NCBI GenBank assembly: GCA_027486035.1
Contig: JAIXPX010000011.1
Coordinates: 1-64,000, forward strand
DNA length: 64,000 bases
Source: Erythrobacteraceae bacterium
Lineage (GTDB): Bacteria; Pseudomonadota; Alphaproteobacteria; Sphingomonadales; Sphingomonadaceae
Reading direction: 5' to 3'
Shown: positions 41,188 to 52,072 of the stretch, piece by piece
Layout: each line of letters begins with the position of its first letter
How positions within the stretch are numbered: the stretch's first letter is position 1
Notes under the pieces: generated by a model
Told to the model about the DNA's origin: nothing
The model's database searches: none
Seen by the model: the letters and a program-made list of their open reading frames with translations, nothing else
Translations under genes and position numbers: made by a program

Positions 41188-41876
41188 GCCTGCACCTCAT
41201 CGCGCTGCGCCCCGAGCCGGGGCTGGCCGCGACGCTGGGGAGAGCCCGCGCGATGGGGCTTGCGATCACCGGACAGGCCCTGTCCGAAATCCGTCCCGTG
41301 GCATGGGACTGTCCCGACCCCGCCGGGATCGACGGCCTGCTGATCGGCAGCGCCAACGCGATCCTGCACGGCGGCCAACACCTCGCGCGGCTCACGGACA
41401 AGCCCGTCTATGCCGTGGGCGAGGCGACCGCCGCCGCCGCGCGGGCTGCCGGTTTCGCGGTGGCGCTGGCGGGGCGCGGCGGTTTGCAGGCCGTGCTCGA
41501 TGCTGTTCCCGCCCCCTGCCACCTGCTGCGCGTCGCGGGCGAGGAGCATGTCCCGCTGGTGCCGCCGCCGGGGGTGACCTTCGAGGAGGCGATCGCCTAT
41601 CGCTCGGCGATGCTGCCGCTCGATCCGGCCGCGCCGCTGCTCGCCTCCGGTGAGGCGCTGGTGCTGCTTCACTCCGCCGCCACCGCCGCGCATTTCGCAG
41701 CCGAGTGCGACCGGCTGGGCCTCCTCCGCTCCGCGATCACCCTCGCCGCGCTCGGCCCGCGCATCGCAGCGGCAGCCGGCGCGGGCTGGGGCGCGATCCA
41801 CACCGCCCCGCGTCCCGACGAGACCGCCTTGATGCAATTGGCATTTGACTTGTGCGGCGGGGCAGGCTCCACTTGA
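41184..41876 (+). CDS. hemD: uroporphyrinogen-III synthase
   Basis: 230 residues. HemD proteins are poorly conserved; the support is the bilobal layout with IDGLLIGSANAILHGGQHLA, KPVYAVGEATAAAARAAGFA (the most conserved YAVGxxTAxAL-type motif) and LAALGPRIAAAAGAGWGAIH near the end, plus its position overlapping hemC. It closes hydroxymethylbilane to uroporphyrinogen III. Confidence 0.85.
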   Translation: MSLHLIALRPEPGLAATLGRARAMGLAITGQALSEIRPVAWDCPDPAGIDGLLIGSANAILHGGQHLARLTDKPVYAVGEATAAAARAAGFAVALAGRGGLQAVLDAVPAPCHLLRVAGEEHVPLVPPPGVTFEEAIAYRSAMLPLDPAAPLLASGEALVLLHSAATAAHFAAECDRLGLLRSAITLAALGPRIAAAAGAGWGAIHTAPRPDETALMQLAFDLCGGAGST

Positions 41877-41944
41877 CACGAGCCGCTCCGGCAGGCCGCA
41901 GCGCCCGCCGGAGCCAAGCAAAGAACGCCAGAGAACGGATCACG

Positions 41945-42835
41945 ATGGCATCACAACCGGGATCGTCTTCCTATGGCAGCCCCCCAAGGCGCGGATCGGC
42001 CCGGGGGCTGATCCTTGCCGCCTTGCTCGCCTTCGCAGCCGGGGGAGGGCTGGTGGGCTGGATGATGCGGGACAGGCCCGAAGCCGCCCGGCAAGACGCG
42101 CCGGCCAAACCGGTCGCGGTGGCTGTGCCTGGCGGCGCTGCGCCCGGCCCGGCGCTCGGCGCGGCGCCCACACCGCTGGCCGAGGCCGAGCGGGTCGCCG
42201 AGCAGCAGGGGGGGCTCGACCAGCGCCTCGCCGCGACCGAGCAGCGTCTCGCCAAGCTTGACCTTCAGGCCCAGGCCGCCGCCGGCAATGCCGCCCGCGC
42301 GGAGAGCCTGCTGATTGCCTTTGCCACCCGCCGCGCGATCGAGCGCGGAGCGGAGCTCGGCTACCTTGCCGACCAGCTGCGCCTGCGCTTTGGCGACCAG
42401 TGGCCCAACGCAGTCTCGACGATCATCGAATTTTCGCGCAAGCCCGTTCGCCTTGACAGCCTGACCGCCCGCCTTGACGGGCTGGGACCGCAGCTGCGCG
42501 AGAGCGACGAGGGCCCGTCGTGGACCTCGTTCAAGCGCGAGTTGAAGGAGCTCTTCGTCGTCCGCCGCGAAAGCACGCCCTCGCCCGAGCCGCAGCGCCG
42601 CCTCGAGCGCGCCCGCTGGGCGCTCGAACAGGGACGCTACCAGGCCGCCATCGACGAGGTGAAGGCGATGCCGGGCGCCACCAAGGCGCAGGTCTGGATC
42701 GCCGACGCTGAACGCTACAAGAAGGCGATGGACGCCTTGGAGGTGATCGAGACCGCTGCGGTCCTCGACCAGCGCGGCCTGCGCGACGGGGCGGGCAATC
42801 CGGTGCAGCAGCTGAGCCCGCTGGTTAGGCCTTGA
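41945..42835 (+). CDS. COG4223-like membrane protein of the hem cluster (mitofilin-like)
   Basis: 296 residues. A membrane helix lies at about residues 20-40 (GLILAALLAFAAGGGLVGWM). It is followed by an Ala/Pro linker, a predicted coiled coil (EQQGGLDQRLAATEQRLAKL) and a helical C-terminal domain (RLERARWALEQGRYQAAIDE). This is the layout of the COG4223 mitofilin/HemX-like proteins that follow hemC-hemD in alphaproteobacteria. The precise role is not known; a Mic60-like membrane-shaping role is proposed for relatives. Confidence 0.75.
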   Translation: MASQPGSSSYGSPPRRGSARGLILAALLAFAAGGGLVGWMMRDRPEAARQDAPAKPVAVAVPGGAAPGPALGAAPTPLAEAERVAEQQGGLDQRLAATEQRLAKLDLQAQAAAGNAARAESLLIAFATRRAIERGAELGYLADQLRLRFGDQWPNAVSTIIEFSRKPVRLDSLTARLDGLGPQLRESDEGPSWTSFKRELKELFVVRRESTPSPEPQRRLERARWALEQGRYQAAIDEVKAMPGATKAQVWIADAERYKKAMDALEVIETAAVLDQRGLRDGAGNPVQQLSPLVRP

Positions 42836-42861
42836 TTGTGCTATCGCGCTGACGCGCGATG

Positions 42862-42948
42862 CAGACCTCCCGCCCCACCTCCCCACCCGGCCACCATAAC
42901 ATAGTGGTACTATTGGTGGCCGGGTGGGGAGGTGGGGCGGGAGGTCTG
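42862..42948. repeat. perfect 35-bp inverted repeat between convergent genes
   Basis: The arms (42862-42896 and 42914-42948) are exact reverse complements over 35 bases, starting CAGACCTCCCGCCCCACCTC. The 17-nt loop contains a further ATAGT/ACTAT stem. It lies between the hem operon end and the ubiH-like gene end and may terminate both transcripts, though neither side has a clear T-tract. Such length and perfection go beyond a normal terminator. Confidence 0.9.
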
Positions 42949-42975
42949 TGCCACCGAAGGTGGCCGCCTAAGGAA

Positions 42976-44220
42976 CTACCCCCGCAGCAATTCCGGCAGA
43001 TCGCCCGAAACCCCGCGCGCCTCGTCCATGAAAAACTGCTTGAGCATCGGCGTCCGCTGCACCGCGGCCATGCCGAGGCGGCGCACCGCGCTGGCGGTCT
43101 TGCCCGGGACGCCGAACAGGCGGGTGAGGCCGTCTGTCGCTAGGGCGACCATGAAACTGTCGAGCCCGCGCCAGGTCTCGTAGCGCTTGAGCACTTCGGG
43201 ATCGCCCGGATCGAGCCCCAGCCGCGCCCCTTCCGCCAGCACCTCGACCAAAGCGCCCACGTCCCTCAGGCCGAGGTTCAAACCCTGCCCGGCGATGGGG
43301 TGGATGCCGTGGGCGCTGTCGCCGATCAGCGCGAGGCGTTCGGCGGTGATCCTAGCGGTGTGGTGGAAGCCCAAGGGGTAGCTTGACCGATGGCCGACGC
43401 TCAGCACCTTGCCCAGCACCCCGCCCATGCGCTTCTCGACCTCGGCGAGGAAGGCGCGGTCACTCAGTTTCGTCACCCCCGCCGCGTCGCTTTCCGACAC
43501 CGTCCACACCAGCGAGCAGCGGTGGGTGCCGTCGGCATCGTCGTTCAGCGGCAGAAGCGCGAAGGGCCCGGCGGGGTAGAAGATTTCCCACGCGACGTTG
43601 CCGTGCGGCTTTTCGTGGGTCAGCCCGGCGATGATCGCGCGGTGCTTGTAATCCCACTTGGCGATGGTGATGCCGGCCGCGTCGCGCGTGGGCGACTGGC
43701 GACCCTCGGCGGCGACCATCAATTGCCCGCGGAACTTGCGCCCGTCGGCGGTGATCGCGGCAACGCCATATTCGGAGCGCTGGCGCTCGGTGACGGTGGC
43801 CTTGGAGGTCCACTGGATCAGCGGCTCCTTCGCCGCCGCCTCGAACAGGGCGAGGCGCAAGCGGCGGTTGGGGAACATCCGGCCCAGTGTCCCGTCCCCC
43901 TCGCCGGGCACGAAATCGAGGCGGCCGGGCTTCTGCTGGTCGGTCACGGCAATGCTGGCGATGTCGCAGGCGAATTCCTCCAGCCCCTCGGCGATGCCGA
44001 TATTCTCGAACAGGTGCCAGCTCGCGGTCGAGATCGCGGTGGCACGGTCATCGAAGCCCTCGGCGGTGAGTTCGGCCGGATCGGCGCGGTCGATCACGTG
44101 GCTCGACAGGCCCTTCTTCGCGGCGGCCAGCGCGAGGGTCATCCCCACCAGCCCGCCGCCCAGGATGACGAGATCGCGGGGGGCTGCGGTTTCGTCACTC
44201 GTGTCTGAAGTCGCTGTCAC
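42976..44220 (-). CDS. UbiH/UbiF/COQ6 family FAD-dependent ubiquinone hydroxylase
   Basis: 414 residues. FAD loop DLVILGGGLVGMTLALAAAK (16-35), the second FAD motif GDSAHGIHPIAGQGLNLGLR and an intermediate DG-type motif place it with aromatic-ring hydroxylases of ubiquinone synthesis. Which ring position it modifies cannot be read. The GTG at 44220 is chosen because GGAG lies 10 bases upstream and the FAD loop then sits at the usual distance from the N-terminus. It is divergent from dsbD. Confidence 0.88.
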   Translation of the reverse strand: MTATSDTSDETAAPRDLVILGGGLVGMTLALAAAKKGLSSHVIDRADPAELTAEGFDDRATAISTASWHLFENIGIAEGLEEFACDIASIAVTDQQKPGRLDFVPGEGDGTLGRMFPNRRLRLALFEAAAKEPLIQWTSKATVTERQRSEYGVAAITADGRKFRGQLMVAAEGRQSPTRDAAGITIAKWDYKHRAIIAGLTHEKPHGNVAWEIFYPAGPFALLPLNDDADGTHRCSLVWTVSESDAAGVTKLSDRAFLAEVEKRMGGVLGKVLSVGHRSSYPLGFHHTARITAERLALIGDSAHGIHPIAGQGLNLGLRDVGALVEVLAEGARLGLDPGDPEVLKRYETWRGLDSFMVALATDGLTRLFGVPGKTASAVRRLGMAAVQRTPMLKQFFMDEARGVSGDLPELLRG

Positions 44221-44269
44221 CTGGCCGCTCCGATTGCGAAGTATCGCGGCCGAGCCTAGAGGGCGATCC

Positions 44270-46357
44270 GTGCCCCACGCAAGAAACTTCCCGTCCGCCA
44301 TCCGACAATTCGCTGCACGGGTGATTGCGCTTGCCGCAATGCTGCTGGCGGCTGCGGGTCTCCAGGCCGGGGGGGCGCTGCCGGAGAAGGCGCAATTCGG
44401 CGATGCCAACATCGCCGTCAGCCTCCATGCCGAAGGCCAGCCGGTCGCGGGCAGGGAATGGCTGATTGCGCTGCGCTTCACCCCCAAGGCGTCCGAATGG
44501 CACGGCTACTGGTCCAACCCGGGCGATGCCGGGCAGGGGATGCGCCTTTCGCTCGCCCTGCCGCCGGGCTGGAAGGTGGGCGAGGCGCGCTATCCGGTGC
44601 CGCGCCGCCTGCTGATCAGCGGGCTGATGAACCACATCTACGAAGGCCCCTACACGGTGCTGGTGCCGGTCACGCCGGGACCGGGCGCGAGGGGACTCGC
44701 CGCGCCGCTCAAGGCCCATGTCGAATATCTTGCCTGCACCGACCAGATCTGCGTGCCGCAGGATGCCGTGCTGACGGCCCGGGACGGCGGCGATTTCGCG
44801 CGCTGGCGGGCCGAGGCAGCGCCCCTGCTCGACGCGCGTGCGCAGTTCGCCATTCAGGGCAAGACCCTGCGCCTCGCCATCCCCTTGCCGGAGAGCATGG
44901 CCCTCGGCGACCCCCATGTCTTCGTCGGCAACGAGCGGCTCGTCGCCTACGCCGCGCCGCAGACCTTCCGCCGCGTGGGCGACCTACTGGTCGCGGAGAT
45001 CCCGCTCGATCCCTATGGCACCGGCAAGGCCGGGAGCCTGTCGGGCATCCTCGCTTTCGGGGACGGCGCGGGCGTTCGTTTTGCCGCCGATCCCGGGCCG
45101 GTGCCGCAGGGGGGGGAGCGGATCGCGGGGCCAAGGCAGGCCGCGCCGCCGCCCTTGTGGGCGCTCGTCCTCGGCGCGCTTGCCGGGGGTCTCCTCCTCA
45201 ACATCATGCCCTGCGTTTTCCCGATCCTCAGCCTCAAGGCCCTCGCGCTGGCCCGCGCGGGGGAAAGCGAGGCCAGAGCGCGCGCCGAGGGCCTTGCCTA
45301 TACCGCAGGCGTGGTGCTGGCCTGCCTTGCCATGGGCGCGCTGCTGCTGGCCTTGCGTGCGGCGGGCGAGCAGGTCGGCTGGGCCTTCCAGTTGCAGGAG
45401 CCGGGGGTGGTGGTTGCCCTGCTGGTGCTGGCGAGCGCCATCACCGCCAACTTCGCCGGCCTGTTCGAGCTCCCGGCGATCTCCGTCAACATGGGCGGCG
45501 AGAAGACGGGGGCCTTTGCCACCGGGCTGCTCGCGGCCTTCGTGGCGACGCCCTGCACCGGGCCGTTCATGGCGGCGGCGCTGGGCGCGGCGCTGCTGCT
45601 GCCGGTCGGCCAAGCGCTGCTGCTGTTCGCGTGCCTCGGGCTGGGCCTGGCGCTGCCCTTCCTCCTGCTCGGCTTCGTCCCGCCCTTGCGGCGGATGCTG
45701 CCGCGCCCCGGCGCCTGGATGGAGCGGTTCCGGCGGATCATGGCGGTGCCCATGGCGCTGACCGCGCTCGCGCTTTTGTGGCTGACGGTGCAGCTCGGCG
45801 GCCGGCCCTTTGGCCTTGTGGCGCTGGTGCTGGTCCTTGGCGTGGTGCTCGGGCTGCTGGTGACCGGCAAGCTCCAGCGCGGCGGTAAGCTGGCATGGCC
45901 CGCCTTCGGCCTCGTCGCCGCGCCCTTCGTCGCCTTTGCGGTCATCGCCCTGCCTTCGGTTTATGAGCGCGGGCGCGCGGCACAGGCGGACAGCATCCTC
46001 GGCGCGCAGCCCTTCAGCGCCGGGGCGCTCGCCGCCGCCCGCGCCAGCGGCAAGCCGGTGTTCGTCTATTTCACCGCCGACTGGTGCCTCACCTGCAAGG
46101 TCAACGAACGCGTGGCGATCGAGCGCGAAAGCACCCGCGAGGCCTTCGAGAAGGCCGGCGTGGTGACGATCGTGGGCGACTGGACCCGGCGCGATGAAGC
46201 GATCACGCGCTTCCTCGACCAACAGGGCGCAGCCGGCGTGCCGCTCTATCTGTGGTATGCGCCAGGCGCCGCCGCGCCCGAGCAGCTACCGCAGGTGCTT
46301 ACGCCGGAATTGCTGGCGCAGCAGGCGCAGCGTCCTTCTTCCCCCGGCACGCGGTGA
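44270..46357 (+). CDS. dsbD: thiol:disulfide interchange protein DsbD (ScsB-like)
   Basis: 695 residues. A signal sequence (VIALAAMLLAAAGLQAGG) is followed by a periplasmic domain with a Cys pair in YLACTDQICVPQD. The eight-helix membrane domain has the paired Cys in LNIMPCVFPILSLKALA and FVATPCTGPFMAAAL. A C-terminal thioredoxin domain carries FTADWCLTCKVNE (CxxC). All redox pairs needed to carry electrons from thioredoxin to the periplasm are present. The GTG start with GAGGG 7 bases upstream gives a complete signal peptide; a later ATG would cut it. Confidence 0.9.
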   Translation: MPHARNFPSAIRQFAARVIALAAMLLAAAGLQAGGALPEKAQFGDANIAVSLHAEGQPVAGREWLIALRFTPKASEWHGYWSNPGDAGQGMRLSLALPPGWKVGEARYPVPRRLLISGLMNHIYEGPYTVLVPVTPGPGARGLAAPLKAHVEYLACTDQICVPQDAVLTARDGGDFARWRAEAAPLLDARAQFAIQGKTLRLAIPLPESMALGDPHVFVGNERLVAYAAPQTFRRVGDLLVAEIPLDPYGTGKAGSLSGILAFGDGAGVRFAADPGPVPQGGERIAGPRQAAPPPLWALVLGALAGGLLLNIMPCVFPILSLKALALARAGESEARARAEGLAYTAGVVLACLAMGALLLALRAAGEQVGWAFQLQEPGVVVALLVLASAITANFAGLFELPAISVNMGGEKTGAFATGLLAAFVATPCTGPFMAAALGAALLLPVGQALLLFACLGLGLALPFLLLGFVPPLRRMLPRPGAWMERFRRIMAVPMALTALALLWLTVQLGGRPFGLVALVLVLGVVLGLLVTGKLQRGGKLAWPAFGLVAAPFVAFAVIALPSVYERGRAAQADSILGAQPFSAGALAAARASGKPVFVYFTADWCLTCKVNERVAIERESTREAFEKAGVVTIVGDWTRRDEAITRFLDQQGAAGVPLYLWYAPGAAAPEQLPQVLTPELLAQQAQRPSSPGTR

Positions 46358-46856
46358 TCAGCTGCATCGGCAGCGGACTTGCCTTGAGCTTCAGCAGCCC
46401 TGCGCCCGGCACCGTCAGGCTCGCATCGCGCTCGGGCTTGAGCGCAGCCCATTCGCGCGCCGAGGCTGGAACCTCGCCCTGCCAGATCGATGTGCCCGCG
46501 ACTGGCGTCGCATCGACGGGAAAGCGCCCGATCCAGCCATTGCCGATCAGCGCGAGCAGCGCGGCCGCGCCCTCGTCGGCGGGGGCGTGGCGGGTGATCC
46601 TGAGGGCTGCCTCGCTCGTGCCCGGCGCACGGCATTCGAGCGCGAGCAGCACCGGCTTGCCGGGAACGCCATAGACCAGGCGCAGCGGATTGCCGGTCGC
46701 CGCCCACAGCGCGCCGGTGGTGTCGGGCGAGGGCAGCGGCTCGGAAGGGCCTCTCGTGGGGGCGAGCAGCGACACCCGCGCCACCGCCGCATCGGTCGGC
46801 GGCGGCTTGCAGGCGGCGAGCACCGCCAGCGCCGCGAACGGCAGCAGCGCCCTCAT
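46299..46856 (-). CDS. hypothetical lipoprotein
   Basis: 185 residues. A signal peptide with lipobox (LLPFAALAVLAACKPPP) implies lipidation at C16. The mature part is of a beta-rich type with GALWAATGNPLRLVYGVPG and ends in an Ala/Pro-rich tail. The family is not recognised. The ATG overlaps the S10 peptidase stop (ATGA), and its 3' end overlaps the convergent dsbD end by 59 bases. Confidence 0.75.
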   Translation of the reverse strand: MRALLPFAALAVLAACKPPPTDAAVARVSLLAPTRGPSEPLPSPDTTGALWAATGNPLRLVYGVPGKPVLLALECRAPGTSEAALRITRHAPADEGAAALLALIGNGWIGRFPVDATPVAGTSIWQGEVPASAREWAALKPERDASLTVPGAGLLKLKASPLPMQLITACRGKKDAAPAAPAIPA

Positions 46857-48367
46857 CGCGCGCGGATGAAGGCGCGGATATCGGCCGAGAGCCTGGCCCG
46901 GTCCTCGTCGCGGACATACATCATGTGCCCCGCGTCGTAATATTTCCACGTGATCCGCTCCTGCGGGATGCCGGGCCGCTTCAGCGAGTATTCGGCGCCG
47001 AAGAAGGGCGTGGCGAAATCGAAATAGCCCTGCGCGTTGAACAGGCGCAGACCGCTGTTCTGGCGCATCGCCTGCCCGATCAGCGGCGCGATGTTGAGAT
47101 AGGCCTGCCGCCCCCAGCCGCTGCCCAGCGACCAGTCCCACTGCCCGCCGACGCTGCCGATGGACTGATACAGGCGGTCGGTCTTGTAGCCGAGGTTCTC
47201 GCGCGCCCAGACATTGATCGCGGCGGTGTAGCCTGCATCGATCCCGTAGAAGCTGGGATCATCATCGGGGGTCTCGCCCGCGTTGTCGTAATCCTGGCCG
47301 GTGTAGCGCGCATCCAATCGCCCGATGGTCAGCCCCCGGTCGCGTAGCAGCTCCTTGTAGAAGCGCTGGTCGGTGACGCGCAGGTTGGCCTGGTCGAGAT
47401 ATTCCTCGGAAAGGCCGGTGAGGCGCGACATTTCCTTGCGCACGGCTGCGCGCTCCTCGGCGGGCAGCTCGGCGCCCTTGAGCAGCGCGCTGGCGAAGGG
47501 GCCGATGGCGAAGGCGCGCGCCTCGGCCACGATGGCCTCGACCGAAGGCGCCTTGGCCTTGCCGTGATACCACGCGGCCGCCGCCATGTTGGGCAGGGTC
47601 ACGACATAGGCCATCTCATTGCCCGGCGTCGGCTCGCGGCCCGCAAAGTCGAGGATGGTCGAGATCAGAATGAGGCCGTTGAGGCCGACGTCGTTGTAGG
47701 TCGAGCCTTCGAGCTCGTCGACCACCATCGCCGCGCGGCTGGTGCCGTAGCTTTCGCCGCCGAGGAACTTCGGGGAGGACCAGCGGCCATTGTCGTTGAT
47801 CCAGCGGCGGATCACGTCGGCCACCGCGCGGCCATCTTGCCTCAGGCCCAGATACTTCTTCGGATCGGTCCCCGGCGTCAGATAGCTGAAGCCCGTGCCC
47901 GGCGGGTCGATGAACACGAGGTCGGCGACGTCGAGCAGGCTGTCGGGATTGTCGAGCAGCGGGTAGGGCGGCGCCCCGTCGTCGCGCGCGTCGCTGGGGA
48001 TCGCCACGCGCTTGGGGCCGAAGGCGCCCATCTGGAGCCACACCGAGCCCGAACCCGGCCCACCATTATAGAGGAAGAACACCGGGCGCGCCGGGTCTGC
48101 CGGGGTTTTCACATAGGACGTGGTGACAATCACTGCCTCGGCCTTGCCTGCCTCGTCCGTGAGGATCGTGTCGGCGATGGTCGCGCGGTAGGGGACGCGC
48201 TGCCCGCCGAAGGTGCCGGCGAGGTCGCGGGTGCGGACCTGCGGCATCGGGGCAGCGACCGCAGGCTTGGCCGCGGCTTCAGGCTTGAGCGCGTCCTGCG
48301 CGAGGGCCGGAAGGGAAAGGGGGAGAGTGCCGGCAGCAGCCAGCGCGGCAATGAGTCGGGCGTTCAT
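46853..48367 (-). CDS. S10 family serine carboxypeptidase, exported
   Basis: 504 residues. A signal peptide (MNARLIAALAAAGTLPLSLP, ALAQ) starts the protein. FFLYNGGPGSGSVWLQMGAF provides the oxyanion site, GGESYGTSRAAMVVDEL the nucleophile Ser, DFATPFFGAEY the Asp and YYDAGHMMYVR the His. Bacterial S10 peptidases like this are common in sphingomonads and act outside the cytoplasm, cutting C-terminal residues, sometimes at low pH. The start at 48367 is chosen for the signal peptide. Confidence 0.9.
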   Translation of the reverse strand: MNARLIAALAAAGTLPLSLPALAQDALKPEAAAKPAVAAPMPQVRTRDLAGTFGGQRVPYRATIADTILTDEAGKAEAVIVTTSYVKTPADPARPVFFLYNGGPGSGSVWLQMGAFGPKRVAIPSDARDDGAPPYPLLDNPDSLLDVADLVFIDPPGTGFSYLTPGTDPKKYLGLRQDGRAVADVIRRWINDNGRWSSPKFLGGESYGTSRAAMVVDELEGSTYNDVGLNGLILISTILDFAGREPTPGNEMAYVVTLPNMAAAAWYHGKAKAPSVEAIVAEARAFAIGPFASALLKGAELPAEERAAVRKEMSRLTGLSEEYLDQANLRVTDQRFYKELLRDRGLTIGRLDARYTGQDYDNAGETPDDDPSFYGIDAGYTAAINVWARENLGYKTDRLYQSIGSVGGQWDWSLGSGWGRQAYLNIAPLIGQAMRQNSGLRLFNAQGYFDFATPFFGAEYSLKRPGIPQERITWKYYDAGHMMYVRDEDRARLSADIRAFIRAR

Positions 48368-48444
48368 GGGGGTAGGGAAGTGGCAGGCTTGGGCGGGGCG
48401 TTCAAGCACGTGAGAGCGCGTTGCGCCCAGCTTCGCACCGGGTG

Positions 48445-48696
48445 TCAGGCTGCGCGGGGGGTTATCCGGTCAAGCTCGCCATTGAGAGCGCGCTTGGCGG
48501 TGCGCAGTTCGCAATCGGTCTGAAGCCCCATGAAAAAGCCTTCCGACATTCGGAAATAACGGGTCAGGCGCAGATCGATTTCACCATCAATCCGTTTCGA
48601 GCCATCAATGAGGGCCTCCAGACGCGATTGATCGACCCCAATCGCCTTGGCCAAGGCGGCGGCATCCATTCCGTAGGGCTCCATGAATTCCGACAT
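48445..48696 (-). CDS. higA: HigA family antitoxin
   Basis: 83 residues with an XRE HTH (MDAAALAKAIGVDQSRLEAL, IDGSKRIDGEIDLRLTRYFR) and FFMGLQTDCELRTA, the HigA/VapI pattern (often IxPGExLxxx upstream; here HAGELLMSEFMEPYG lies across the start). The ATG at 48696 has AGGAGA 8 bases upstream. The gene follows higB by 43 bases in the toxin-first order usual for HigBA. It neutralises the toxin and should repress the operon. Confidence 0.88.
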   Translation of the reverse strand: MSEFMEPYGMDAAALAKAIGVDQSRLEALIDGSKRIDGEIDLRLTRYFRMSEGFFMGLQTDCELRTAKRALNGELDRITPRAA

Positions 48697-48739
48697 GAGC
48701 AATTCTCCTGCATGCGGAATGTGCAACCAGTCCGAGGTA

Positions 48740-49021
48740 TCAATGGTAGTCGATGATTTCGACACCGTGCGCTTCTCCGTTTTCGAACACGAAGCATATA
48801 CGCCATTGCATGTTGATGGAAATAGAATGCTGTCCTGCGCGGTCGCCACTGAGCGCGTGAAGGCGGTTCGACGGCGGGTTGCGTAAATCATCGATCGTCT
48901 TGACGCGATTGAGAAGGGCGAGCTTGGCAATTGCGCGCTGCTGAATGTCAGCCGGAAGCTTACGGCTGACACGACCGAGCCAGATGCGTTCGGTTTCCTT
49001 GCAGGCAAAGGATTGGATCAT
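48740..49021 (-). CDS. higB: HigB/RelE-family toxin (mRNA interferase)
   Basis: 93 residues. MIQSFACKETERIWLGRVSR, KLPADIQQRAIAKLALLNRV, RLHALSGDRAGQHSISINMQ and WRICFVFENGEAHGVEIIDY match HigB in order and length; the WRICFxF and Arg/Lys/His positions of the active face are kept. It would cut mRNA at the ribosome. The pair looks intact. The preceding 100 bases are AT-rich and hold the promoter. Confidence 0.9.
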   Translation of the reverse strand: MIQSFACKETERIWLGRVSRKLPADIQQRAIAKLALLNRVKTIDDLRNPPSNRLHALSGDRAGQHSISINMQWRICFVFENGEAHGVEIIDYH

Positions 49022-49123
49022 GGCTGCCTCTTGAAATTGCAGCCACCCATTAATCGGATGCTTTGGACTTCAACAAGCGCGGACTTTTAAAAAAAGTGAA
49101 ATCTTTCTGTTGATTCGTGCACA

Positions 49124-51346
<2,223 letters not shown>

Positions 51347-51470
51347 GGCCCATCTATGGGGAACAAAGCGGGGACGTGCAAGGCGGGCGAGACAGGCAGG
51401 CGCGCTTTTGCGGGCACGCTTTGCCGCAATCGCGGTTATCTCCCGCATGAGCCATCAGGAGATCACCAGC

Positions 51471-52001
51471 ATGACGCGCAACGCCCTTATCGCCGCACTC
51501 TGTGCCGCCTGCCTTGCGGGCTGTTCGGGAGAGGCAAACCGGCAAGAGGGCGAGGCGGTCGTGCTCGGGGACGCGGCCCGCGAAGTCGAGGCGCAGGGGC
51601 TGAAGCCGCAGCCGGGGCTCTACAAGACCACCATCACCATGACCGGGCTGGAGATCCCCGGCCTGCCCGAAGGGATGGAGGGCCACGGCGCAGGGCTGGC
51701 CCGCACGCTCGAAAGCTGTCTCACCCCGGCAGAGGTCGACAAGGGCTTCGACGCGCTGCTGAAGAAGGGACAGGACGGCGAATGCGCTTTCGAGCGGTTT
51801 GCCCTCGCCGGCGGGCAGCTCGATGCGGTGATGGTGTGCAACGCGCAGGGGCGCACCTCGCGCATGGCCATGAAGGGGACGCTCACCGCCACCAGCGCCG
51901 ATCTCGAGGCCGCCACCCGTCTCGCATTCGAGGGGATGGGGGAAGGCACCATGAACTTTACCGCCAGACACGAGCGGATCGGGGACTGCGCGGCCCGGTG
52001 A
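51471..52001 (+). CDS. DUF3617 family lipoprotein
   Basis: 176 residues. Lipobox in ALIAALCAACLAGCSGEAN (C18 lipidated). The mature part has QPGLYKTTITMTGLEIPGLP and a Cys in LESCLTPAEVDKGFDALLKK, with CAFERFALAGGQLDAVMVCN, matching DUF3617, periplasmic proteins of unknown role. The ATG at 51471 is chosen over the one at 51447 because AGGAG lies about 11 bases upstream and the signal peptide then starts at once. It is divergent from uvrB. Confidence 0.8.
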   Translation: MTRNALIAALCAACLAGCSGEANRQEGEAVVLGDAAREVEAQGLKPQPGLYKTTITMTGLEIPGLPEGMEGHGAGLARTLESCLTPAEVDKGFDALLKKGQDGECAFERFALAGGQLDAVMVCNAQGRTSRMAMKGTLTATSADLEAATRLAFEGMGEGTMNFTARHERIGDCAAR

Positions 52002-52072
52002 AGCGACATGACAAGCGAATGACATTGTTACACTTCAGGGAACATTCATGATGCGCCCGTGTATAGCGAACC

